From NCBI GenBank assembly GCA_910578735.1, contig CAJTSQ010000041.1, positions 1 through 19,566 on the forward strand: a DNA stretch of 19,566 nucleotides, given 5' to 3'. The position numbers were made by a program, and so were the translations under genes. Source of the DNA: an uncultured Oscillospiraceae bacterium (GTDB lineage Bacteria > Bacillota > Clostridia > Oscillospirales > Oscillospiraceae). The notes beneath the pieces are model-generated. The model did not search any database, was not told the origin of the DNA, and saw nothing but the letters and a program-made list of their open reading frames with translations. The first letter of the stretch is position 1; each line of letters begins with the position of its first letter. Shown piece by piece: positions 7,639 to 15,537 of the stretch.

Positions 7639-8832
7639 TTATTTGGCCAGGGCGGCGGTGTCGATGGCGATCATCAGCTCCTCGTTGGTGGGGATGAGCA
7701 GCACCTTCACCTTGGAGTCGGCGGCGGAGATAACGGCCTCCTTGCCCCGGACATCGTTGGCGGCCTCGTCCAGCTTCAGGCCCATATACTCCAGGCCCTT
7801 GCAGGCCAAGGAGCGTATAATCTTGTCGTTCTCTCCCACGCCGGCGGTAAAGATGACGGCGTCCACCCCGCCCATGGCGGCGGCGTAAGCGCCCACATAC
7901 TTGCGCACCTCATAGGCAAACTTTTCCTGGGCCAGGGCGGCCTTCTGGTTGCCCTCACCGGCGGCGTTCTCCAGGTCGCGGAAGTCGGAGCTGACGCAGC
8001 TCAGGCCCTCCACCCCCGATTTCTTGTTCAGCACGTTGAGCATCTTGTCGATATCCATGCCGTACTTGTTCATCAGGTACTGGAGAATACCCGCGTCGAT
8101 GTCGCCGCAGCGGGTGCCCATGGGCAGGCCGGCCAGGGGGGTGAAGCCCATGGAGGTATCCACGCTCTTCCCGCCGTCCACGGCGGCGATGGAGGAGCCG
8201 TTGCCCAGGTGGCAGGAGATGAGCTTCAGCTCCTCAATGGGCTTGCCCAGCATGGCGGCGGCCCGCTGGGTGACATATTTGTGGGAGGTGCCGTGGAAGC
8301 CGTAGCGGCGGACCTTGTCCTTCTCGTAGTACTCATAGGGCAGGGCGTACATATAGGCAGCGGGGGGCATGGTCTGGTGGAAGGCGGTGTCGAACACGGC
8401 CACCATGGGGGTTTCAGGCATAAGCGCTTGACAGGCCTTGATGCCGATGATGTTGGCGGGGTTGTGGAGGGGGGCCAGGGGGTTGCACTCCTGGATGGCG
8501 GCCATCACCTCGTCGGTGATGAGGACGGATCTGGCAAACTTCTCGCCGCCGTGGACCACCCGGTGACCCACGGCATCGATCTCTTTCATGGAGGCGATGA
8601 CGCCGTTGGCGGGGTCCACCAGGGCGTCCAGCACGGCCTTGATGGCCTCGTTATGGGTAGGCATGGCCACGTCCGCCTCTTTTACCGCCTGCTTTCCCTC
8701 GGGTTTATAGGTGAACTTGCCGTCGATGCCGATACGCTCACACAAGCCCTTGGCCAGCACCTGCTGGGTCTCGGGGTTGAGCAGCTGATACTTCAAAGAG
8801 GAGCTGCCGGCATTGATTACCAAAATATTCAT
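7639..8832 (-). CDS. ackA: Acetate kinase
   Basis: A full-length 397-residue acetate kinase, catalysing acetyl-phosphate + ADP to acetate + ATP; with phosphotransacetylase it makes ATP during fermentation. Family signatures visible: the start MNILVINAGSSSLKY, the substrate pocket APLHNPANI, VFDTAFHQTMP, the nucleotide-binding HLGNGSSIAAV, and FTAGVGEN near the C-terminus. ATG at 8832 with GAAGGAG upstream. The usual partner pta is not next to it in this window. It is single-gene: its own promoter (8918-8946) and a strong terminator. The divergent neighbour is tmcAL, whose enzyme uses acetate, and the two predicted promoters point at each other. Confidence 0.98.
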   Translation of the reverse strand: MNILVINAGSSSLKYQLLNPETQQVLAKGLCERIGIDGKFTYKPEGKQAVKEADVAMPTHNEAIKAVLDALVDPANGVIASMKEIDAVGHRVVHGGEKFARSVLITDEVMAAIQECNPLAPLHNPANIIGIKACQALMPETPMVAVFDTAFHQTMPPAAYMYALPYEYYEKDKVRRYGFHGTSHKYVTQRAAAMLGKPIEELKLISCHLGNGSSIAAVDGGKSVDTSMGFTPLAGLPMGTRCGDIDAGILQYLMNKYGMDIDKMLNVLNKKSGVEGLSCVSSDFRDLENAAGEGNQKAALAQEKFAYEVRKYVGAYAAAMGGVDAVIFTAGVGENDKIIRSLACKGLEYMGLKLDEAANDVRGKEAVISAADSKVKVLLIPTNEELMIAIDTAALAK

Positions 8833-8864
8833 GGGAATCGTCTCCTTCTCAAATCAAATTTGGG

Positions 8865-8893
8865 TTGCCTCCCGGCTGGAAATGTACTACAAT
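8865..8893 (+). promoter_or_regulatory. Putative promoter of tmcAL
   Basis: TTGCCT (8865-8870), 17-bp spacer, TACAAT (8888-8893) on the plus strand. The predicted start near 8900 gives a leader of about 95 nt that crosses the ackA promoter region. Confidence 0.45.
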
Positions 8894-8917
8894 AGAGACA
8901 GCCTGGTTGATATCCCT

Positions 8918-8946
8918 ATTTTAACGCTTTTTTTCAAAATGGACAA
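8918..8946 (-). promoter_or_regulatory. Sigma-A promoter of ackA
   Basis: Minus strand TTGTCC (8941-8946), 17-bp spacer, TAAAAT (8918-8923). It predicts a transcript start near 8911 and a leader of about 79 nt before the ackA SD and ATG. Confidence 0.7.
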
Positions 8947-8994
8947 CCACTTTTTTGTTTTTCTTCCAGATATTTTTCCGCAGGAGGGCCACCC

Positions 8995-10155
8995 TTGAAA
9001 ATCATCGGAATCGTCGCCGAATACAACCCCTTCCATACCGGACACGCCTGGCACATTCAGCAGACCAGGCGGCTGTTTTGCGAGGAGACCGCCGTTGTGG
9101 CCGTTATGAGCGGCAATTGGGTCCAGCGGGGGGAGTGTGCCGTTACCGACAAGTGGACCCGGACAGAGATGGCCCTGGCCGGCGGCGTGGACCTGGTGCT
9201 GGAGCTGCCCACCGTGTGGGCCACTGCCTCCGCCGAGGGGTTTTCCAGAGGGGCGGTGACCCTTCTGGCGGCCACTGGTGTGGTGGACGTCCTCTCCTTC
9301 GGCAGCGAGTGCGGTGAAATTTCACCCCTGCGGGCGCTGGCCCGGTGCCTCAACAGCCCGGACTTCTCCCAAGCTCTGCGCCGAGAACTGGGGCCGAAAA
9401 AGTCCTTCGCCCGGTGCCGCCGTCAGGCGGCGGAAGCTCTGCTGGGCCCCGACACCGCCGCCCTGCTGGACCTCCCCAACAACAACCTGGGGGTGGAGTA
9501 TCTGCGCTTTCTGCCCCCGGACATAGACGCGGTTACAATTCCCCGCCGGGGCGCGGGACATGACAGCTCCTCCCAGGGGGACGGCTTCCCCTCCGCCTCC
9601 CTCCTGCGCCGGAGGCTGCGGGCAGGAGAGGGTGTTTTCCCTTTCCTGCCCCTGCCCTGGAAGGGTGAAGCGGCGGATATGAAGCATCTGGAGCGGGCCC
9701 TCATTGCCCGGCTGCGCTCCATGACCCTGGCGGAGGCGGAGGCCCTTCCCGACAGCGGCGACGGGCTGGCCGCCCGTCTGCTCTGCGCCGCCCGGCAGAC
9801 GGCCTGCCTGGAGGAGCTGTACGCCCTGACCAAGACCCGAACCTTCGCCCACGCCCGGGTCCGCCGGCTGGCCCTCTACGCCCTGCTGGGCCTGCGGGAG
9901 GCGGACCGCCCCGCCGCGCCCCCCTGCATCCGGGTGCTGGGCTTTAACCGCCGGGGGCGGGACATCCTGCGGGAGATGAACCGAAGGTCCGCCCTCCCCT
10001 TCTTCGTCAAGCCCGCCCATATCCCCCGCTTCTCCCCGGAGGCTCAGGCCCTCTTTTCTCTGGAGGAGCGGTTTACAGACCTGTACGCCCTCTGTTTCCC
10101 CACCCCCCGGCCCGGCGGCCTGGAGTGTACTGTCGGTCCCGTCCATCTATTATGA
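8995..10155 (+). CDS. tmcAL: tRNA(Met) cytidine acetate ligase TmcAL
   Basis: A 386-residue member of the TmcAL (YlbM) family, which activates acetate with ATP to an acetyl-adenylate and forms N4-acetylcytidine at the wobble position of elongator tRNA-Met. The N-terminal nucleotidyltransferase core is clear: GIVAEYNPFHTGH with the HTGH motif at 14-17, then MSGNWVQRG and DLVLELP. The later helical region carries LPNNNLGVEYLRFL and IPRRGAGHD. Length is near the family norm (about 400). The start is TTG at 8995 with AGGAGG 7 bases upstream; no ATG or GTG competes. It is divergent from ackA. A DUF3810 gene follows 35 bp downstream across a small hairpin. Confidence 0.93.
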   Translation: MKIIGIVAEYNPFHTGHAWHIQQTRRLFCEETAVVAVMSGNWVQRGECAVTDKWTRTEMALAGGVDLVLELPTVWATASAEGFSRGAVTLLAATGVVDVLSFGSECGEISPLRALARCLNSPDFSQALRRELGPKKSFARCRRQAAEALLGPDTAALLDLPNNNLGVEYLRFLPPDIDAVTIPRRGAGHDSSSQGDGFPSASLLRRRLRAGEGVFPFLPLPWKGEAADMKHLERALIARLRSMTLAEAEALPDSGDGLAARLLCAARQTACLEELYALTKTRTFAHARVRRLALYALLGLREADRPAAPPCIRVLGFNRRGRDILREMNRRSALPFFVKPAHIPRFSPEAQALFSLEERFTDLYALCFPTPRPGGLECTVGPVHLL

Positions 10156-10156
10156 G

Positions 10157-10176
10157 GGGCGGCCATTGGGCCGCCC
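10157..10176 (+). other. Intercistronic hairpin tmcAL/DUF3810
   Basis: A perfect 8-bp stem GGGCGGCC/GGCCGCCC (10157-10164 with 10169-10176, loop ATTG) begins two bases after the tmcAL stop and ends just before the AAGGAG ribosome binding site of the next gene. There is no T-run, so it looks like an mRNA-processing or stability hairpin rather than a terminator. Confidence 0.6.
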
Positions 10177-10190
10177 GACAAGGAGAACCT

Positions 10191-11297
10191 ATGGAAACCA
10201 AAAATCACAACGTCCAGATCCGCAAGGGCTGGTTCCGGCTGGGGGCGGTCACCCTTCCGCTGGCGCTGCTGATCCTTTTCGAGCTGTTGAAAACCCGCCA
10301 GGACCTGATGAGCGTTTGGGTCTTCCGGGTCATGGCCCCGGTGGAGCGGTTTCTGGGCCGGCTGTGGTCCCTGTGCCCCTTCTCTGTGGCGGAGGTGCTC
10401 ACCGCCCTGTTTCTGCTTGGCTGTGCAGTCTGGCTGGTCCGGGCCCTGGTACTGGTGTGCCGGTTCCGGGCGCCGCTCCCCTTCCTGCGCCGGTTGATCG
10501 CTCTGGGAACCGCCTGGCTGTGGCTGTGGGCGGGGCTGTGCTGGCTTTGGAACGCCGCCTACTATGTCCCCTCCTTTGCTCAGCGGGAGGGGCTGGAGAC
10601 CGGCCCCTACTCGGTGGAGGCGCTCACCGCCGTCACTGAATACTTCGCCCGGCAGACCGCCGCCCTGGCCAGCCAGGTCCCCCGGGATGAAGGGGGACAT
10701 TTTGCCGCGGACCTGTCTGATTGTTTTGACAAAGGGCCGGAAATTTACCGGAACATCGGGCGGAAATTTCCCAGCCTGGGCATGAAACCCGTAAAGGCAA
10801 AACCCTTGCTCTGCTCTCGGCTGCAAAGCATTCTCGGCTTTACTGGCATCTACTTTCCCTTTACCGGAGAGGCCAATGTGAACGTGGACGCCCCCGCCTG
10901 CCTGGTGCCCGCCACCATCGGCCACGAGATGTCCCACCAGCGGATGGTGGCCTCAGAGCTGGAGGCCAACTTCGTGGGCATTGCCGCCTGCACCTCCTGT
11001 GACGACATAGTGTTTCAATATTCCGGCTATCTGATGGGACTGATCCAGCTGTGCAACGCCCTGTACTCCGTCGCCCCCGACGCCTGGTACGATATCTCCG
11101 GCCGGATCTTCACCCCGGAGCTCTCTGTGGACTGGACCGACAACAACGCCTATTGGGCCGCCCTGGACTCCCCCGTGGAGGACGTGGCCGGAGATGTGTA
11201 CGACTCCTTCCTGAAGAACAACGACCAAGCGCTGGGCATCCGCTCCTATGGGGCCTGTGTGGACCTGCTGGTCCATTATTACGGTCCGGAGCAGTAA
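10191..11297 (+). CDS. DUF3810 family membrane protein with HExxH motif
   Basis: A 368-residue protein matching the DUF3810 pattern. Three hydrophobic segments lie in the N-terminal third (about 17-33, 66-90 and 102-126), followed by a large non-membrane domain. That domain holds GHEMSHQRMVASELEANF: HEMSH at 245-249 with conserved Glu at 256/258, the layout of a gluzincin-type zinc peptidase. Activity is not established for the family, so calling it a protease is inference. ATG at 10191 has AAGGAG 5-6 bases upstream; the frame extends further back into tmcAL without a better start. It is probably co-transcribed with tmcAL and ends inside the stem of a bidirectional terminator. Confidence 0.85.
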   Translation: METKNHNVQIRKGWFRLGAVTLPLALLILFELLKTRQDLMSVWVFRVMAPVERFLGRLWSLCPFSVAEVLTALFLLGCAVWLVRALVLVCRFRAPLPFLRRLIALGTAWLWLWAGLCWLWNAAYYVPSFAQREGLETGPYSVEALTAVTEYFARQTAALASQVPRDEGGHFAADLSDCFDKGPEIYRNIGRKFPSLGMKPVKAKPLLCSRLQSILGFTGIYFPFTGEANVNVDAPACLVPATIGHEMSHQRMVASELEANFVGIAACTSCDDIVFQYSGYLMGLIQLCNALYSVAPDAWYDISGRIFTPELSVDWTDNNAYWAALDSPVEDVAGDVYDSFLKNNDQALGIRSYGACVDLLVHYYGPEQ

Positions 11298-11324
11298 AAA
11301 AAGCCGCTTTTCAGCGGCTTTTTT
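11297..11324. terminator. Bidirectional terminator between DUF3810 and TauE/SafE genes
   Basis: A 12-bp stem (11297-11308 with 11313-11324, loop TTTC) with an AGCCGCT/AGCGGCT core flanked by A-tracts on the left and T-tracts on the right. It can serve both strands, and its outer bases overlap the last base of the DUF3810 stop and the first base of the convergent stop codon. Confidence 0.93.
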
Positions 11325-12097
11325 CATACAAACAGGCCATAAATCAACCGCGCCAGCAGCAGGGCCAGCACCACAAAAAACATGGACCGGATGACCTTGG
11401 CCCCGCCCTTCAGAGCCAGGCCGGAACCCAGGTAGTTGCCCGCAACACCACACAGAGCGGCAGGGATCCCCACACTCCACAGCACCTCCCCCGCCAGGGC
11501 AAAGGTGACCAGAGAGGCCAGGTTGCTGGCCGAGTTGGCCACCTTGGTGTTCCCTGAGGCGGTGAGCAGGTCGAACCGGCACAGCCCGGTGAAGGCCAGC
11601 ATCAGAAAGGTGCCCGCTCCCGGGCCGAAAAAGCCGTCATACCCGCCGATAATCAGGCCAATGCCGGCGGCCATGGCCATCAACTGGCCCCGGCTCAGCT
11701 GGCCGGACCGGTCCTCCTGGCCGAAATCCCGCTTCAGCAGCAGGAACACCGCCATCACCGGCACCACCGCCAGCATTATGTAGTACAGCACCTGTTCCGG
11801 CACGATGAGGTTGAGCCTCGCCCCTGCCCAGGCGCCCGCCAGCGCCCCCACCGCCCCGGCGACGGCACTGGGGTAGTGGACATCCCCCCGCTTTAAAAAG
11901 CGGCCGGTAGACAAAAAGGTGCCGAAGGCGTTGCCGCACTTGTTCGTCCCCGAGGCCAAATGGGCGGGCAGTCCAGCCAGCAGATAGGCCGGCAGGGTGA
12001 TGAGCCCGCCGCCGCCGGCCACCGCGTCGATGATTCCGCCCAGAAACACCAGCGGGCAGATTATGAGCCAAATATGTGTCAATTCTCCCAGTTCCAT
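11324..12097 (-). CDS. TauE/SafE (TSUP) family permease
   Basis: A 257-residue membrane protein with about eight hydrophobic segments in two halves. Repeated family motifs are GGIIDAVAGGGGLITLPAYLLAG near the N-terminus and IGGYDGFFGPGAGTFLML in the second half, the pseudo-twofold signature of TSUP/TauE-SafE exporters. These move small organic or sulfur-containing anions such as sulfite or sulfoacetate; the substrate here is unknown. Its ATG follows the rarA stop with no gap (TAG-ATG), with GGGAGAG inside the rarA end, so translation is probably coupled to rarA. It is the last gene of the minus-strand unit and is closed by the bidirectional terminator. Confidence 0.92.
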   Translation of the reverse strand: MELGELTHIWLIICPLVFLGGIIDAVAGGGGLITLPAYLLAGLPAHLASGTNKCGNAFGTFLSTGRFLKRGDVHYPSAVAGAVGALAGAWAGARLNLIVPEQVLYYIMLAVVPVMAVFLLLKRDFGQEDRSGQLSRGQLMAMAAGIGLIIGGYDGFFGPGAGTFLMLAFTGLCRFDLLTASGNTKVANSASNLASLVTFALAGEVLWSVGIPAALCGVAGNYLGSGLALKGGAKVIRSMFFVVLALLLARLIYGLFV

Positions 12098-13366
12098 CTA
12101 TTTCTCTCCCTTGATCTCCTCCCAGTACCGTTTGGCGGCCTGTTCAGTCTTGTTGTCACCGTACTGGTAGTAGCAGGTCCCCACCAGCTCGTCGGGCAGG
12201 TACTGCTGGGCCACCCAGTGGCGGGGGAAGCTGTGGGGGTACTTATAACCCTGTTCCCGTTCCTGGCCGGCGGAGTCGGCGTGGACATTCTGCAATTCCC
12301 GGGGAATACTCCCCGTCCGCCCCGCCCGGACGTCTGCCAGGGCGGCATCGATGGCCATGCAGGCGGTGTTGGACTTGGGGGCGGTGGCCAGCAGGATCAC
12401 CGCCTCGGCCAGGGGCAGCCTGGCCTCGGGCAATCCCAGCTGGAGGGCGTTGTCCACACAAGCCTTTACAATGGGCACCGCCATGGGGTAGGCCAGGCCG
12501 ATGTCTTCGCTGGCGGAACACAGAATCCGGCGGATTGCGGTAATCAGGTCCCCCGCCTCCAGCAGCCGGGCCAGATAGTGGAGGGCGGCATCCGGGTCGG
12601 AGCCCCGGAGGGATTTCATCAGGGCGGAGGCGATGTCAAAGTGGGCGTCCCCCTCCCGATCGTAGCGCATGGCCGACTTCTGAGCGGCAATCCGGGCGTC
12701 CTCCAGGGTGACAAGGAGTTTCCCTTGCTCCCGCCTGGCAGCAGTGAGAAGAAGCTCAATGGCGTTCATGGCCTTGCGGACGTCTCCCCCGCAGGCGGAG
12801 GCAATATGCTCCTGAACCCCCTCCTCGCACCGGACCTCCGCCCCAAGCCGCTGCCCCATGATAGCAACCCCACGGTCGATGGCGGGGCGTACATCCTGGG
12901 CGGTGATCTGCTTGAACTCAAACACGCTGGCCCGGGACAGCACCGCCCCGAAGACGGCAAAGAAGGGGTTCTCGGTGGTGGAGGCGATCAGGGTGATCCG
13001 CCCGTCCTCCATGAACTCCAGCAGGGACTGCTGCTGCTTCTTGTTAAAATACTGAATCTCGTCCAGGTAGAGCAGCACCCCCTCCGGGGCCAGGAGGGTG
13101 CCGATATCCGCCATAATCTCCTTGATGTCGGAGATGGAGGCGGTGGTGGCGTTGAGCCGGTGGAGGGGCCGGTTGGTCTTTTGCGCGATGATGTTGGCCA
13201 CGGTGGTCTTCCCTGTGCCGGAGGGGCCGTAGAAGATCAGGTTAGGCACATTGCCCCCTTCCACAATCCGGCGGAGCAGGCCGTTCCTGCCCAAAATATG
13301 TCCCTGGCCCACCACCTCATCCAGACTGGTGGGCCGTATTTCATCCGCCAGAGGGCGGTATGCCAT
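12098..13366 (-). CDS. rarA: Replication-associated recombination protein A (RarA/MgsA)
   Basis: A 422-residue clamp-loader-like AAA+ ATPase that acts at stalled replication forks. It opens with the family segment MAYRPLADEIRP..LDEVVGQ. Walker A GPSGTGKT is at 47-54, Walker B LLYLDEIQ at 98-105, a sensor ASTTENP near 128-134 and an SRASVFEF arginine-finger region near 144-151. The C-terminal tetramerisation region includes KSNTACMAIDAAL and KYPHSFPRHWVAQQYLP. I chose the ATG at 13366 (AAAGGGGTG SD about 7 bases away) over an in-frame GTG at 13375 that overlaps the preceding stop. Length is typical (about 420-440). Confidence 0.96.
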   Translation of the reverse strand: MAYRPLADEIRPTSLDEVVGQGHILGRNGLLRRIVEGGNVPNLIFYGPSGTGKTTVANIIAQKTNRPLHRLNATTASISDIKEIMADIGTLLAPEGVLLYLDEIQYFNKKQQQSLLEFMEDGRITLIASTTENPFFAVFGAVLSRASVFEFKQITAQDVRPAIDRGVAIMGQRLGAEVRCEEGVQEHIASACGGDVRKAMNAIELLLTAARREQGKLLVTLEDARIAAQKSAMRYDREGDAHFDIASALMKSLRGSDPDAALHYLARLLEAGDLITAIRRILCSASEDIGLAYPMAVPIVKACVDNALQLGLPEARLPLAEAVILLATAPKSNTACMAIDAALADVRAGRTGSIPRELQNVHADSAGQEREQGYKYPHSFPRHWVAQQYLPDELVGTCYYQYGDNKTEQAAKRYWEEIKGEK

Positions 13367-13371
13367 ACAAT

Positions 13372-13656
13372 TCACCCCTTTCCCTGAGCCGTCATCCCGG
13401 CGGCCTTTAGCATTTTATCTTTAAAGAAGTAGTTGACCAGCGATACCGACCGTCCCACGCCGATCATCGCCACAATCGTGCCCACGCCGATTCCGATCAC
13501 CTTCCCTGTGGCCGCCAGGCTGAGTACCACGGTAACGACAACAGCGCACAGATCAAACCAGTTTTTTACAAAACCCTGTTCCCGTCCCAGCTTATCCGCG
13601 ATGGCCTGGACAATGCCCAGCCCGTAAATCAGGCCGCGGCTGCGCTTGTGATGCAA
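13372..13656 (-). CDS. Half-length YitT/YczE-like membrane protein
   Basis: A 94-residue protein resembling only the C-terminal half of the YczE/YyaS/YitT (DUF6198) membrane family. It holds the stretch around IVQAIADKLGREQGFVKNWFD, a strongly hydrophobic segment, and the family end GIGVGTIVAMIGVGRSVSLVN. Full-length relatives have about 200-220 residues; the N-terminal helices are absent, and the DNA just upstream encodes the YgjP-like gene. I prefer the TTG at 13654-13656, one base after the YgjP stop, because GGGGAG lies 7 bases upstream. A GTG at 13689 would overlap YgjP and lacks an SD. The frame is intact, so it is either a decaying remnant or a genuine half-size membrane protein. Confidence 0.65.
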   Translation of the reverse strand: MHHKRSRGLIYGLGIVQAIADKLGREQGFVKNWFDLCAVVVTVVLSLAATGKVIGIGVGTIVAMIGVGRSVSLVNYFFKDKMLKAAGMTAQGKG

Positions 13657-13657
13657 G

Positions 13658-14251
13658 CTACTTCTCCCCTTTCCGATCCAGCGCTCCACTGTAGCGCTTC
13701 AAAGTTGCCCGCCGCTGCCGCCAATCGGGCATGAGCGCGTCCATGCGGGCATAAAACCCCGGCCCGTGGTCGTGGTGGAGAAAGTGGACCAGCTCGTGGA
13801 GGGCCACATAGTCCCTCAGCTCCTCCGGGCACCGGGCCAGGGCGGTATTTAAGGTGATGTACCCCCGGGACCAGTGGCAGTTGCCCCACTGGCTTTTCAG
13901 CGAGCGCAGCTTCAGCACCGGAAAGGCCACATGGAAGGGCTCCACCAGGGGATAGACCCGATCCAGCGCCCCGCCCAGCAGCCGGGCGCACTCCTCCCGG
14001 GAAACGGGGGGCAGAGGTTCCGCCTGGCGGGCGTTCTGCCGGCTGAGGGCCTCTGTGATCCAACCGCTCTTTTCTCGGACCAAGTCGTCCGCCTGTTTGA
14101 CCGCACACCGCAGGGGGATGGAGACGGAGATATCTCCCCCGCCTCCGATGCGCAGATTCAGGTTTTTGACCCGCTTCCGGGTCAGGGTATAGGTGAGCGG
14201 GCCGTCAGGGGTGTCCACCAGGCGCAGCTGGGGTGAAGACAGCGTTACCAT
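13658..14251 (-). CDS. YgjP-like zinc metallopeptidase (DUF45, M48-like)
   Basis: A 197-residue cytosolic protein of the YgjP-like metallopeptidase family. The core RSLKSQWGNCHWSRGYITLN (about 116-135) leads into LHELVHFLHHDHGPGFY, which supplies the HExxH zinc site at 152-156 and a third histidine at about 162. The C-terminal DALMPDWRQRRATLKR also fits the family. Length is slightly short of the usual 220-240. The ATG at 14251 overlaps the end of the DUF2804 gene by 7 bases (ATGGTAA), so translation is probably coupled. The physiological substrate is unknown. Confidence 0.9.
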   Translation of the reverse strand: MVTLSSPQLRLVDTPDGPLTYTLTRKRVKNLNLRIGGGGDISVSIPLRCAVKQADDLVREKSGWITEALSRQNARQAEPLPPVSREECARLLGGALDRVYPLVEPFHVAFPVLKLRSLKSQWGNCHWSRGYITLNTALARCPEELRDYVALHELVHFLHHDHGPGFYARMDALMPDWRQRRATLKRYSGALDRKGEK

Positions 14252-15279
14252 TTGTTCTCCACTTCCTCAGCAAAGCCCAAGAAGTCTTTCACAAAAACTT
14301 CTCTGCCGTCGTCCAGCAGGGCCAGGCCGGTAAACTTTCCAAAAATCTGGTGCTGGTTCGACTTGATGAGCCCCGCCGCGCTGGAGCAGGCGGAGCGGTC
14401 CAGAAGGGGGTCGAACCGCATCTCAAAGCGGCCGTCGTCGCTGGTAAACTCCCACTGCTCCATATACCGGCGGCGCCGCCGCCGGCCGGGAATTTTGAAG
14501 CGGACCTTAGACAGCTTGTGGGCCTTGCCGTTATAAAACAGCATATTCTCCGTGGCAGCGGAGGTGTTGCCAAAGCCATAGCCCAGGTTGAAGCCGAAGG
14601 GAATCCCCTCCACAAGCCCGGAAGCGGAGGCCCAGTACCAGGTGTTGTGGTAAGTCCACACCCCCCGGCCCCAGTCCAGCACGGCAAAGGAGTCAGAGGG
14701 GTCCAGCATATACTCGTCCTCCCCCACCGTCACTTTGCCGGAGGCCCGCAGGCAGTTGATCTTCTGGTTGAAGTAGAAGTGGCCCGGCTTATCAAAGGGG
14801 GTGCAGATGACCATAGATTCCTCTGGTTCTTCGGTAAGTTCAATGTAGGCGTCCAGGGGTTCCCGGCCCCGGAAATGCTCCATATGGGCGTAGAGCAGGC
14901 GGCGGTCCTCCTCCCGGCGGAAAAGCAGGGAGTAGCCCTTGCCCCCGGAGGCGCTGTCCCCCTCCGCGGAGCTGTGAGGCATCCCGGTGGACCCCATAGG
15001 CATCAGCCGCATGGGGCTTTTGGTGATCTGGGTGTGCTCCCAGAAGTCCAGCAGGGAGATGGAGTCCAGCCCCATGTAGCCGTTATCGGCAATGGTCAGG
15101 GCCAGTCCAAACTGGCCGTTCATCACCAGGTAGTAGTCCCACTCCTTGATGCGCAGCGGAGAGACCTTGATCTGATTCCGGTCATAAACCGGCAGCAGCT
15201 TTTTGGCAAATCCCGCCTCCCGCAGGTTCCCCTGCCCGTCCAACAGCGGCCCCGCCTCGGTGATTTCGTGTTGCTCCAT
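14245..15279 (-). CDS. DUF2804 domain protein
   Basis: A 344-residue soluble protein covering a whole DUF2804 domain; function is not established. Recognisable features are the N-terminal ITEAGPLLDGQGNLREAGFA, the aromatic-rich centre (DWGRGVWTYHNTWYWASAS), GFNLGYGFGNTSAATENMLF and a C-terminal SNQHQIFGKFTGLALLDDG. There is no signal peptide. An unusual run of six arginines (PGRRRRRRYMEQ) is encoded by a short CGG/CGC tract near 14468-14486. The ATG at 15279 has AAAGGAGG 9 bases upstream; the frame is open further back but without a ribosome binding site. It is the first gene of a five-gene minus-strand unit and has a near-consensus promoter. Confidence 0.88.
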   Translation of the reverse strand: MEQHEITEAGPLLDGQGNLREAGFAKKLLPVYDRNQIKVSPLRIKEWDYYLVMNGQFGLALTIADNGYMGLDSISLLDFWEHTQITKSPMRLMPMGSTGMPHSSAEGDSASGGKGYSLLFRREEDRRLLYAHMEHFRGREPLDAYIELTEEPEESMVICTPFDKPGHFYFNQKINCLRASGKVTVGEDEYMLDPSDSFAVLDWGRGVWTYHNTWYWASASGLVEGIPFGFNLGYGFGNTSAATENMLFYNGKAHKLSKVRFKIPGRRRRRRYMEQWEFTSDDGRFEMRFDPLLDRSACSSAAGLIKSNQHQIFGKFTGLALLDDGREVFVKDFLGFAEEVENKW

Positions 15280-15307
15280 CCCGGCCCGCCTCCTTTCGCT
15301 CCCGCCT

Positions 15308-15336
15308 ATTATACTGTAAAAACTTCCATTCTGCAA
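15308..15336 (-). promoter_or_regulatory. Sigma-A promoter of the DUF2804-rarA-TauE unit
   Basis: Minus strand TTGCAG (15331-15336), 17-bp spacer, perfect TATAAT (15308-15313). The predicted transcript start is about 20 bases before the DUF2804 ribosome binding site. Confidence 0.8.
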
Positions 15337-15537
15337 TTATTTTCTTGGGATTAAAAACAGCCGTGACTTTTTGTACTCCTATAACTGCAATAATTTTGGA
15401 GTGCAGAAAGCAGGTGATGAAGCAAGCCCTGCTGATCCACAACGGCGTCAACTGGATTCCTGTACATAGGACAGGCAAGAAAACCGCTCCTTCCGCATAC
15501 GCTCTGAGGAGAAATCATTCGGAGAGGAGCGCGGGAT

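Noticed and set aside
11960..13387. A 475-codon open frame on the plus strand opposite rarA
   Set aside because: Mirror frame of an AAA+ ATPase; Gly/Gln/His-biased and without motifs.
14468..14486. CGG/CGC tract encoding six arginines as a frameshift hotspot
   Set aside because: The DUF2804 frame stays intact on both sides and the family signatures continue in the same frame, so it is only a local low-complexity run.
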